In this document: positions 1-5,394 of the stretch, one piece after another
How positions within the stretch are numbered: the first letter of the stretch is position 1
Layout of the letters: each line of letters begins with the position of its first letter
Assembly (NCBI GenBank): GCA_003451715.1
Contig: DMJN01000188.1
Coordinates: 1-9,106, forward strand
Reading direction: 5' to 3'
Length of the DNA: 9,106 nucleotides
Source: Gammaproteobacteria bacterium
GTDB taxonomy: Bacteria; Pseudomonadota; Gammaproteobacteria; Pseudomonadales; Pseudohongiellaceae
Notes under the pieces: model-generated
Databases searched by the model: none
The model's input: the letters and a program-made list of their open reading frames with translations, nothing else
What the model was told of the DNA's origin: nothing
Program-made: the position numbers and the translations under genes

Positions 1-1
1 G

Positions 2-1057
2 AATATCTCTGTTGCGGTGTCTGTCGCAGCGCTTTTATTTGCACAGACTGATTCTCGACTCATGGTGCCAGGTATTGCAATTTTACTGGTAGGCACTCTG
101 GTCACCGGCCTGGGCGGTTCACTATTCAGTGACTACAAGGCCGTTATCTGTTCCCCCAGAAATGGTCTCGTGCCGGTATTCGCCGTCATGGTAAGCAGTA
201 TCTATTTCAGCTTCGGCTCCGAATACTCGGTAGGTGCCGAGGCGACAATTATCGCGGCAATAATGGTCACTACGCTGATCACGGGTTTGTTCCTAGTGTT
301 ACTGGCAAGGCTGAAGTTGGGAAACCTGGTTCGCTATATTCCTTACCCTGTTACTGGGGGCTTCTTTGCCGGTATTGGTTATATCTTTGTGGAAGGGGGC
401 TTGACGGTCGCCAGTAGCCGGGAGCCTACATTCAGTGCATTTTCAGACACGGAGTTTGTTCAGCTAATTGTACCCGCTGTATTACTGGCGCTTTGTTTGA
501 TTATTGGAAAGATGTTCCGTGACAATCGCCTATCCGTGCCGGGTATCCTATTACTATCGATCATTATTTTTTATGGCGCTATGTATTTCTCCGGGATTAC
601 AACAGAAGAGGCAGCTACCAATGGTCTCTTGCCTGTCATCGAATCAACTGGATCATTGCTACCGGTCTTTCCCTTGGACTATGTTCAGGAAATACGCTGG
701 GCTCTGATCTTACAGCAGATTGGAGGCATCTTGGTCGTATCTTTGCTCTGTGCCATGATGCTTCTGCTGGATGTTTCAGGAATTGAGTTGATTGCCGCCG
801 ATGACCTTGACCCCGACCATGAATTACAGGTGATGGGTGTTACCAATATTGTAAATAGCTTTGTCGGTGGTTTTCCTGGTGTATATACGTCTCTGATACG
901 GCGCTTGTGGAAAGACTCGGTGGTAAAGACAGACTTACTGGTTTCGTCTATGCAGCGCTCGTCGCTGCCGCTATCCTGGCGGGCGCCGAATTCATGGAAA
1001 TCGTACCGACCTTTATCCTGGGTGGCTTGCTCATTTATGTCGGGATGGAATTCCTGA
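2..1057 (+). CDS. SulP permease core, N-terminal fragment as read before the first frameshift
   Basis: This is the first readable piece of the broken SulP gene. Family-like sequence runs only to about position 892 (GGFPGVYTS). The residues after that, up to the stop at 1055-1057, are out-of-frame readthrough. Hydrophobic segments dominate, for example IAILLVGTLVTGL, TIIAAIMVTTLITGLFLVLLA and FVQLIVPAVLLALCLIIG, as expected of an inner-membrane transporter. A GTG at 17 could be called as the start, but the frame is open upstream and the sequence there is already membrane segment, so this is an edge-truncated gene. If the frameshift is real, this fragment alone would lack the last transmembrane helices and the STAS domain, and is unlikely to transport. 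Confidence 0.6.
   Translation, partial: NISVAVSVAALLFAQTDSRLMVPGIAILLVGTLVTGLGGSLFSDYKAVICSPRNGLVPVFAVMVSSIYFSFGSEYSVGAEATIIAAIMVTTLITGLFLVLLARLKLGNLVRYIPYPVTGGFFAGIGYIFVEGGLTVASSREPTFSAFSDTEFVQLIVPAVLLALCLIIGKMFRDNRLSVPGILLLSIIIFYGAMYFSGITTEEAATNGLLPVIESTGSLLPVFPLDYVQEIRWALILQQIGGILVVSLLCAMMLLLDVSGIELIAADDLDPDHELQVMGVTNIVNSFVGGFPGVYTSLIRRLWKDSVVKTDLLVSSMQRSSLPLSWRAPNSWKSYRPLSWVACSFMSGWNS
884..895 (+). other. first frameshift site in the SulP gene (one base missing)
   Basis: SulP-like sequence is in frame 2 up to GGFPGVYTS (ending about 892). It resumes in frame 1 as SDTALVERLGG from 892. One missing base in the short TCTCT run restores GVYTSxDTALVERLGG with normal spacing. Confidence 0.75.
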
Positions 1058-1500
1058 TCGACTGGGTCTGGAAAGCCAGAGGTGAACTGCCACTTTCTGA
1101 TTACATCGTTGTCCTGCTGATACTGATTGTCATAATCTTTTCGGATATTTTGCAGGGCGTATCCTTCGGTTTCTTTGTGGCGATAATCCTGTTCGTGATT
1201 AATTACTCGCAACTCAGTGTTATCAAGATAGAAACCAACGCTAGTGATCATGCCAGTAATGTAGATCGAGATTTGGAAACTCGAGAGTTGTTAAACAAGG
1301 AAGGTAACCGCGTACTTATTCTAGTTCTTCAGGGCTTCATATTCTTCGGCACTGCCGACAAGCTTATCTCTGCAATCCGAACTCGTATTACGGACCGGGA
1401 AAATGGACACTTCGACTTCCTCGTACTGGATTTTCATCACGTCAGTTCAGTTGGATACATCCGCAATTGTTTCGTTTTCCAAGTTAGCCCTGTTAAGTGA
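907..1500 (+). CDS. SulP permease C-terminal helices and first half of STAS, middle fragment
   Basis: This is the middle frame of the broken SulP gene. Family-like sequence begins a little before 907, with SDTALVERLGGKDRLTG readable from 892, so the GTG at 907 is not a natural start. It holds the last membrane helices (AALVAAAILAGAEFMEIVPTFILGGLLIYVGMEFL and IVVLLILIVIIFSDIL...FFVAIILFVI), followed by the beginning of the STAS domain (VLILVLQGFIFFGTADKLISAI, then FLVLDFHHVSSV). After about 1452 the reading departs from STAS sequence and stops at 1500. It should be read as part of the 2-2125 gene. Confidence 0.55.
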   Translation: MERLGGKDRLTGFVYAALVAAAILAGAEFMEIVPTFILGGLLIYVGMEFLIDWVWKARGELPLSDYIVVLLILIVIIFSDILQGVSFGFFVAIILFVINYSQLSVIKIETNASDHASNVDRDLETRELLNKEGNRVLILVLQGFIFFGTADKLISAIRTRITDRENGHFDFLVLDFHHVSSVGYIRNCFVFQVSPVK

Positions 1501-2125
1501 TCGAATCGGTTTTCACATTGTGATCAGTGGAGCCGATGAGAAATCCATGAAGCAACTGATCAAGCACCGCTTCTTTACCTTCGGCGAGCAGGTTTGGGAA
1601 CGAAACTACAAGGAGCAACTGGAGACGGCTGTAGACTGGTGCGAACGTCGAATTCTGACTGATATGGATCGAGACCATGAAGATAGCAATGTGGAACTGG
1701 CAGATGTGCTACGACGGATCGCCTATGATGAATCTGATGTGAAGTTGCTGGCGGACTATTTTGTGGTGGAGAATCGAACCGAGGGCGAATACCTGTTCAT
1801 GGAAGGGGATAAGGGAGAAAGCCTCTACTTCGTCGGTTCAGGCACTGTCGTTGTGGTACTGAAAATACCCAATCAGCAGGAACAAATTCTCAGGAAATAT
1901 AAAGCTGGCGCGGTGCTGGGTGAGATGGCTATCTATACGGGCGAAAATCGCACCGCCAGCGTGCGCATCGAGGACGATGCAATGTTATTCAGGTTGGATA
2001 AAGACAAACTGGAAGAAATGTCGCGGCGCTTTCCCGGCTCAACCTCTGCGCTGAATACTTATATTGTTCGCATACTCGCTGAACGCCTGGGAAGGGCTAA
2101 TCGAAATCTGAGTCGCTACATTTAG
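1403..2125 (+). CDS. STAS C-terminal half plus cyclic-nucleotide-binding domain, C-terminal fragment
   Basis: This is the last frame of the broken SulP gene; genuine sequence starts at DTSAIVSF (1454). The rest of the STAS domain follows (IGFHIVISGADEKSMKQLIKHRFF). A cNMP-binding domain comes next: GEYLFMEGDKGESLYFVGSGTVVVVL is the beta-roll, and GEMAIYTGENRTASV is the phosphate-binding cassette with the expected Glu and Arg. The protein ends ARANRNLSRYI-like after an amphipathic helix. The in-frame ATG at 1403 falls in sequence that is out of frame for STAS, so it is an unlikely start. If the frameshifts are real, an internal start such as the ATG at 1547-1549 could in principle still make a soluble cNMP-binding protein; that is speculation. 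Confidence 0.6.
   Translation: MDTSTSSYWIFITSVQLDTSAIVSFSKLALLSDRIGFHIVISGADEKSMKQLIKHRFFTFGEQVWERNYKEQLETAVDWCERRILTDMDRDHEDSNVELADVLRRIAYDESDVKLLADYFVVENRTEGEYLFMEGDKGESLYFVGSGTVVVVLKIPNQQEQILRKYKAGAVLGEMAIYTGENRTASVRIEDDAMLFRLDKDKLEEMSRRFPGSTSALNTYIVRILAERLGRANRNLSRYI
1450..1455 (+). other. second frameshift site in the SulP gene (one base extra)
   Basis: Frame 1 reads VLDFHHVSSV up to GTT at 1450-1452. Frame 2 then reads DTSAIVSF from GAT at 1454. Removing one G from GTTGGAT gives an uninterrupted STAS core, SSVDTSAIVSF. This shift exactly compensates the first. Confidence 0.8.
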
Positions 2126-2141
2126 AAACAGCACAAGCTCT

Positions 2142-2549
2142 TCAGAAAGTGGGTGCATCCACCGGCAGTAGTACCACTGGCACCATCTCACTGTACTGAA
2201 ACCAATCGCCATCGATGCGCACGATTTGTTCGCCTGTCCCATCCAGCCGCAGTGTTCCGGTAAATTCCAAGTCCAGCCGGGGTATGCGAATTATCACATT
2301 CAGGCCTTCGACCCGAACGGTGTCTGCAGGCATTCCATAGATGCCCAATCCACCGCTGATCAGTGCCGCCGTGTATTCACCTTCATTCAATGCAAAGGTA
2401 AAAGCCAGGTTCATGTTGTCGCGACCCAACACCAGGGGCCCTTCCCAGGAACCCAGTAAGCTCGGATAGGTCAACTGCTCCTGTGGGTATGCTGTTGCGC
2501 TGTAGAGCGTGATCAGCAGATAGAGAATGATAGAGGATCTCTGTTTCAT
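2142..2549 (-). CDS. small secreted beta-rich protein, hydrolase-associated N-terminal-type domain
   Basis: This is a 135-residue protein. The signal peptide has K2/R4, a hydrophobic stretch to about residue 17 and the cleavage motif A-T-A at 18-20. The mature part (33-131) reads GSWEGPLVLG...LAFTFAL...AALISGGLGIYGMPADTVRVEG...IRIPRLDLEFTGTLRLDG...DGDWFQ...VPVVLLPV. This alternating-strand pattern, with G-x-W at the start, G-(I/M)PA in the middle and a W before a proline-containing last strand, resembles domains that precede alpha/beta hydrolases or beta-lactamase-like hydrolases in many bacteria. Here it stands alone with no catalytic domain. Function is unknown; it probably acts in the periplasm. 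It lies 130 bp downstream of the SGNH hydrolase on the same strand, so the two could be co-transcribed. No strong Shine-Dalgarno precedes the ATG. It ends 16 bp from the SulP gene, tail to tail. Confidence 0.75.
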   Translation of the reverse strand: MKQRSSIILYLLITLYSATAYPQEQLTYPSLLGSWEGPLVLGRDNMNLAFTFALNEGEYTAALISGGLGIYGMPADTVRVEGLNVIIRIPRLDLEFTGTLRLDGTGEQIVRIDGDWFQYSEMVPVVLLPVDAPTF

Positions 2550-2678
2550 AACACAGATAGTAAATCAGCCCGCAGTATTCGCGCAACGATCCCGTGATGT
2601 TGGCCAGGCCCTACAAAGAAAGTATGGGTGCCGCAGTAATCCCTGCTTCGCCTGCAAGCAGATTCCTAAAGCGGGCTC

Positions 2679-2706
2679 GCTATCGAAAAAGATCGAGGTC
2701 GATAGC
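2679..2706 (-). repeat. 8-bp inverted repeat at the 3' end of the SGNH hydrolase gene
   Basis: GCTATCGA (2679-2686) and TCGATAGC (2699-2706) are perfect inverted arms with a 12-nt loop; they include the stop codon. There is no T-run after the stem on the minus strand, so an intrinsic terminator is not supported. The arms also encode the last residues of the protein and may pair by chance. Confidence 0.3.
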
Positions 2707-3924
2707 ATCTGCCATCGCCTTATAGCCGGCGTCATTCGGGTGCAGGTTATCCTGTGTAAATGACGGCAATATTCTCCCGGGATTATTCGGATCTTGTACA
2801 ACCCTGTCGAAATCAATTACACCATCGAATTCACCGCTTGTGCGAATAAAGCGGTTGACTGCCTGCCTTTCAATTTCCCCTGCCTCTGTGTAATAGGCCG
2901 CTCCCTCGTAAGGCGTCAGGGTTGCTCCGAAGATCTTGATGCCGCGGGCATGGGCGCGGACAATAATATTTCGATAACCGGCAATGATCTCATCGGCGGA
3001 GATGAGTTGCACATCGCCAGAGGAAGACATGCCGATGTCGTTGATGCCTTCCATCAGCACCATGTGAGTCACCTTGCTCAGCGCCAGGACATCACGTTCG
3101 AAGCGGGCTTGCAGGTTTTGACCAAACAGGGAATTATCTTCGGTAGTCACCCGGTTACCGCTGATGCCGGCATTTACCACGGCGAAGTTATCGATACTGT
3201 TATCGGCAAACAGCCGGCGTGCGAAGTGGTTTGGCCAGCGTTGGTTGCCGCTCAGGGTAGAGCCCCAACCATCCGTGATGGAGTCGCCGACGGTGGCAAT
3301 TGCCGATACCTGTTCATTGTGAATGACATCGATTGCCGTAAGCAGGTTCCAGGCAGGCGATTCTCCTTCCACAGGAAGACTCGTATCTGTGGTGTGATCA
3401 CCTGACTCGGATATATAGTTGGTTTGGTTGGACAACGCGTGGGCGGTGAGGAAGCCGCTGGATTCTGGTAAATAGACACTCACCACCAGATTGCTCAGCC
3501 GGGGTAGGTTGAAAGCTACCGGGTCACTCAGTACCACCGCACCGCGTGGGATGGATACCGAGTCTGCTCCCCCGAAACTTACGCTTTGCAGGCTAGCGGG
3601 CTGTATGGAACTGCCTTCCGCCTGCAGTGCAATCGTTACCGCGCCGATGTGAACGGGTCGATCACCGTGATAATTAGCCAGTCGAAGTCGGGCGCTCTCC
3701 CCGCCAACACTGCTGTGAATTACCAGTCTCAATGTCTGGTCTTCAATCTCTGCATAGTCTTCATCGGTCGGGGGCAGGGTGCTGGGGCTGGTGGCCCAAG
3801 TGGTTATCCATCGCGGATCACTGTGCTGTTGTGCAGCGACTTCGGCAATGCTGATGTGGGCGACAAGAAGAAATACCAGCGCATAACGCATGAGTTGCCG
3901 AGGTAGGTCTCGAGTTGTAGGCAT
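2680..3924 (-). CDS. secreted SGNH/GDSL-family hydrolase
   Basis: This is a 414-residue exported esterase or deacetylase. The signal peptide covers residues 1-31, with the hydrophobic core YALVFLLVAHISIA and likely cleavage after VAA (29-31). An N-terminal region (about 38-175) begins WITTWATSP and includes LRLVIHSSVGGESARLRLANYHG. This is typical of XynE-like SGNH proteins, where a beta-rich module precedes the catalytic domain. The SGNH blocks are complete: block I GDS with Ser215, block II NAGISGNR with Gly253, block III GINDIG with Asn295, and block V DNLHP with Asp392 and His395. The substrate is unknown; relatives deacetylate polysaccharides or hydrolyse esters. The ATG at 3924 is supported by GAGGA about 7 nt upstream and by the signal peptide directly following. 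It is divergent from the esterase at 4150 and upstream of the small secreted protein. Confidence 0.9.
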   Translation of the reverse strand: MPTTRDLPRQLMRYALVFLLVAHISIAEVAAQQHSDPRWITTWATSPSTLPPTDEDYAEIEDQTLRLVIHSSVGGESARLRLANYHGDRPVHIGAVTIALQAEGSSIQPASLQSVSFGGADSVSIPRGAVVLSDPVAFNLPRLSNLVVSVYLPESSGFLTAHALSNQTNYISESGDHTTDTSLPVEGESPAWNLLTAIDVIHNEQVSAIATVGDSITDGWGSTLSGNQRWPNHFARRLFADNSIDNFAVVNAGISGNRVTTEDNSLFGQNLQARFERDVLALSKVTHMVLMEGINDIGMSSSGDVQLISADEIIAGYRNIIVRAHARGIKIFGATLTPYEGAAYYTEAGEIERQAVNRFIRTSGEFDGVIDFDRVVQDPNNPGRILPSFTQDNLHPNDAGYKAMADAIDLDLFR

Positions 3925-3983
3925 AGCGAATCCTCACAGCTTGGTTTCGTAGTTTGTAGGGAGTAAATCACAGATCACTGTGG

Positions 3984-4014
3984 ATTAAAAATTGTCGGGA
4001 TTGAATTGAATCAA
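3984..4014 (-). promoter_or_regulatory. tentative sigma70 promoter for the SGNH hydrolase gene
   Basis: On the minus strand, TTGATT (4014-4009) is a -35 candidate, with TTTTAA or TTTAAT (about 3990-3984) as the -10 at a spacing of 18-19 bp. The spacing is slightly long and the -10 is imperfect, so this is weak. A 5+5 dyad, CACAG-ATCA-CTGTG (3969-3982), lies just downstream where transcription would start and could be an operator. Confidence 0.3.
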
Positions 4015-4062
4015 TGTTAAAGAGTTTGTAAGCGGGGGCCAGGCTGGTAGTAACAGTGAACG

Positions 4063-4081
4063 GATAAGCAGTTGATAAGCA
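4063..4081 (+). repeat. 8-bp direct repeat one helical turn apart, at the esterase promoter
   Basis: GATAAGCA occurs at 4063-4070 and again at 4074-4081, an 11-bp period. The second copy overlaps the -35 element of the promoter at 4072-4100. This geometry suits a tandem-bound regulator, but nothing identifies one. Confidence 0.4.
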
Positions 4082-4100
4082 ATGAGCCCCTTGATATAAA
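4072..4100 (+). promoter_or_regulatory. sigma70-type promoter for the carboxylesterase gene
   Basis: TTGATA (4072-4077) and TATAAA (4095-4100) are separated by exactly 17 bp; each matches consensus at five of six positions. Transcription would start near 4107, giving an untranslated leader of about 43 nt before the ATG at 4150. Confidence 0.65.
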
Positions 4101-4149
4101 CTCGCGCTGTACTGTAAGCGGAACTTTAAAGAGATCGAAGTGGGACATT

Positions 4150-4818
4150 ATGGATTTGTTACCTGCCATTGAATTGGTATCACCCCCGGGGGTAGAGGTA
4201 AGCGCCTCAATCATCTGGTTGCATGGCCTCGGTGCCGATGGCAACGACTTCGCGCCTATCGTTCCTCAACTGCCCTTGCCCGACGGTTTTGGAATCCGCT
4301 TCCTGTTCCCCCATGCACCCTCCATCCCCGTGACTATCAACAATGGTTTCGTAATGCCTGCCTGGTATGACATCAAGCAAATGGATGTCGATCGCCATGT
4401 CGATGAAGAGCAATTGCGACAGTCGGCTGGCTGGGTGCATCAATTTATTGATAGAGAAGTGGCACGAGGCATCAAGAGCGAGCGTATTATCGTGGCAGGC
4501 TTCTCCCAGGGGGGCGCGGTGTCTTTCGAGGCGGCGCTGACCTATCCCAAACCATTGGCAGGCATCATGGCCTTATCGACCTACTTTGCCACCGCGGGTA
4601 GCATTCAGATCGACCCAATCCACAACAGCATTCCCATCATGATTTGCCATGGAGCCCTGGACCCGGTGGTCCCCGAATCCCTGGGCCGCAAGAGTCTCGC
4701 CATCCTGCAGAATCTCGGTTTCGTGCCGGAATACAACAGCTACCCCATGGAGCACGCAGTCTGCCCCCAGGAAATCGCCGATATCGGCGACTGGATCTCG
4801 CGGATCTTCAATCGATAG
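4150..4818 (+). CDS. alpha/beta-hydrolase carboxylesterase / acyl-protein-thioesterase family
   Basis: This 222-residue cytoplasmic serine hydrolase belongs to the phospholipase/carboxylesterase (acyl-protein thioesterase 1-like) family, whose members are usually about 220 residues. No signal peptide is present. The oxyanion-hole region is IIWLHGLGADGNDF (21-34). The nucleophile elbow is GFSQGG with Ser119, the acid is Asp171 in HGALDPVVP, and the catalytic His is His202 in MEHAVCPQEI. The conserved substrate-side motif FPHAP...MPAWYD (53-74) is also present. These enzymes hydrolyse short-chain carboxylic or thioester bonds; the physiological substrate is unknown. The frame is open further upstream, to an ATG at 4072, but that start overlaps the promoter. 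The ATG at 4150 gives the family length and lies about 43 nt after the predicted transcription start. The Shine-Dalgarno is weak (purine-rich GAAGTGGGA). Confidence 0.9.
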   Translation: MDLLPAIELVSPPGVEVSASIIWLHGLGADGNDFAPIVPQLPLPDGFGIRFLFPHAPSIPVTINNGFVMPAWYDIKQMDVDRHVDEEQLRQSAGWVHQFIDREVARGIKSERIIVAGFSQGGAVSFEAALTYPKPLAGIMALSTYFATAGSIQIDPIHNSIPIMICHGALDPVVPESLGRKSLAILQNLGFVPEYNSYPMEHAVCPQEIADIGDWISRIFNR

Positions 4819-4837
4819 CCTTTTTGTTACAAAACTG

Positions 4838-4869
4838 TTGACCTTAGACCTAACTCTAAGGTTTATAAT
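4838..4869 (+). promoter_or_regulatory. MerR-type promoter and operator of the metal-efflux operon
   Basis: The -35 TTGACC (4838-4843) and a perfect -10 TATAAT (4864-4869) are separated by 20 bp, longer than the 17 bp optimum. This is the hallmark of promoters that MerR-family activators untwist. The spacer holds a perfect dyad, ACCTTAGA (4841-4848) and TCTAAGGT (4855-4862), with a 6-bp centre. The first arm overlaps the -35 and the second ends just before the -10, as in zntA, copA and mer promoters. The promoter points at the regulator gene itself, implying auto-activation of regulator and permease together. Transcription would start near 4876, giving a leader of about 84 nt. Confidence 0.9.
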
Positions 4870-4959
4870 GCTGCATTACTTGAAATTGCCGACCTCAGTC
4901 CTGTTCCGATACAGCCTGCCACCGGCCAATCCACCAGTCTGCAGCAAGCGGGGATAGAG

Positions 4960-5394
4960 ATGCTAAAAATCAGCGAGTTGTCAGCCAGAACCGGTCTATC
5001 TGCCCATACTCTTCGGTTTTACGAGAAACATGGTCTGATTACCGCCAGTGACCGCAGCGAAGCCGGCTATCGCTTCTACACGGATGCCGACGTGCGTCGT
5101 GCCGAGTTCGTCAAGACTGCGCGCAACTCCGGCTTTTCCCTGGAAGATATTGGCCAGTTATTGTCGATTCGGGTCGACAAGCTGAGCCATAGCTGCCAGG
5201 AAGTTACCGATATTACCCGCCTCAAACTCGACGAAGTGAATGGCAAAATTGCCGAATTGCAGTCTATGCAGCAGACCCTGATGATTCTGTTGGATAGCTG
5301 TTGTGGTGGCCCGGAAAACGCCACCCATTGTTCCATCATGGAAGCGCTGGAGGAAGGTGAATCCAGGAAAAACGCTGGGAGAGAGACATCATGA
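4960..5394 (+). CDS. ZntR-like MerR-family metal-responsive regulator
   Basis: This is a 144-residue transcription activator. The N-terminal winged helix-turn-helix is KISELSARTGLSAHTLRFYEKHGLI (3-27), followed by the wing GYRFYTDADVRR (36-47) and a dimerisation helix (about 80-112). The C-terminal metal loop is CCGGPENATHC. In E. coli ZntR the Zn ligands are Cys79, Cys114, Cys115, His119 and Cys124. This protein has Cys at 79, 114, 115 and 124, but residue 119 is Glu and a His sits at 123 instead. It most likely responds to Zn or a similar thiophilic divalent metal. A purine-rich GGGGATAGAG lies upstream of the ATG. The stop overlaps the permease start as ATGA, so the two are co-transcribed and probably translationally coupled. 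The operator at 4841-4862 indicates autoregulation. Confidence 0.9.
   Translation: MLKISELSARTGLSAHTLRFYEKHGLITASDRSEAGYRFYTDADVRRAEFVKTARNSGFSLEDIGQLLSIRVDKLSHSCQEVTDITRLKLDEVNGKIAELQSMQQTLMILLDSCCGGPENATHCSIMEALEEGESRKNAGRETS

Larger units (their letters stand above)
2..2125 (+). pseudogene. SulP anion permease-STAS-cNMP-binding protein, 5' partial, two frameshifts
   Basis: Three reading-frame segments join into one SulP transporter of about 708 visible residues. The frame is open from position 2, so the true start lies to the left; roughly 30 N-terminal residues are probably missing. Domain order is a multi-helix permease (to about 1215), a STAS domain (about 1300-1620) and a cyclic-nucleotide-binding domain (about 1720-2090). 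Diagnostic pieces are DVSGIELIAADDLDPDHEL and GGFPG at the end of the transport core, the STAS core VLDFHHVSSV/DTSAIVSF, and the cNMP phosphate-binding cassette GEMAIYTGENRTASV. SulP proteins carry sulfate, bicarbonate or other anions; the substrate is not predictable here. The frame shifts -1 near 890 and back near 1452. No stop codon lies between the shifts, and both sides keep family-like sequence. The lesions are therefore either very recent or sequencing/assembly errors, in which case the gene is intact. Confidence 0.85.

Noticed and set aside
685..1251. Long minus-strand open frame of 188 codons inside the SulP gene
   Set aside because: It is antisense to the transporter, rich in polar low-complexity sequence, and resembles no family; the plus-strand product is clearly SulP.
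884..1455. Programmed ribosomal frameshifting in the SulP gene
   Set aside because: No slippery heptamer or obvious downstream stem is seen at either site, and two opposite programmed shifts in a SulP gene would be unprecedented to my knowledge.
2794..3405. Plus-strand open frame of 203 codons inside the SGNH hydrolase gene
   Set aside because: It is antisense to a gene with complete SGNH catalytic motifs and shows no domain of its own.
3968..3983. CRP-like site upstream of the SGNH hydrolase
   Set aside because: The half-sites are in the wrong order (TCACA-N6-TGTGG rather than TGTGA-N6-TCACA).
4822..4834. TTTTGT-T-ACAAAA palindrome after the esterase stop, as a terminator
   Set aside because: The stem is AT-rich with a one-base centre, so it cannot form a stable hairpin; no GC stem precedes the T-run.
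4868..4957. Short frame of 29 codons, beginning MLHYLKLPTS, between the MerR promoter and the regulator
   Set aside because: Its ATG overlaps the -10 TATAAT, so it would not be in the transcript from that promoter; there is no Shine-Dalgarno or recognisable sequence.
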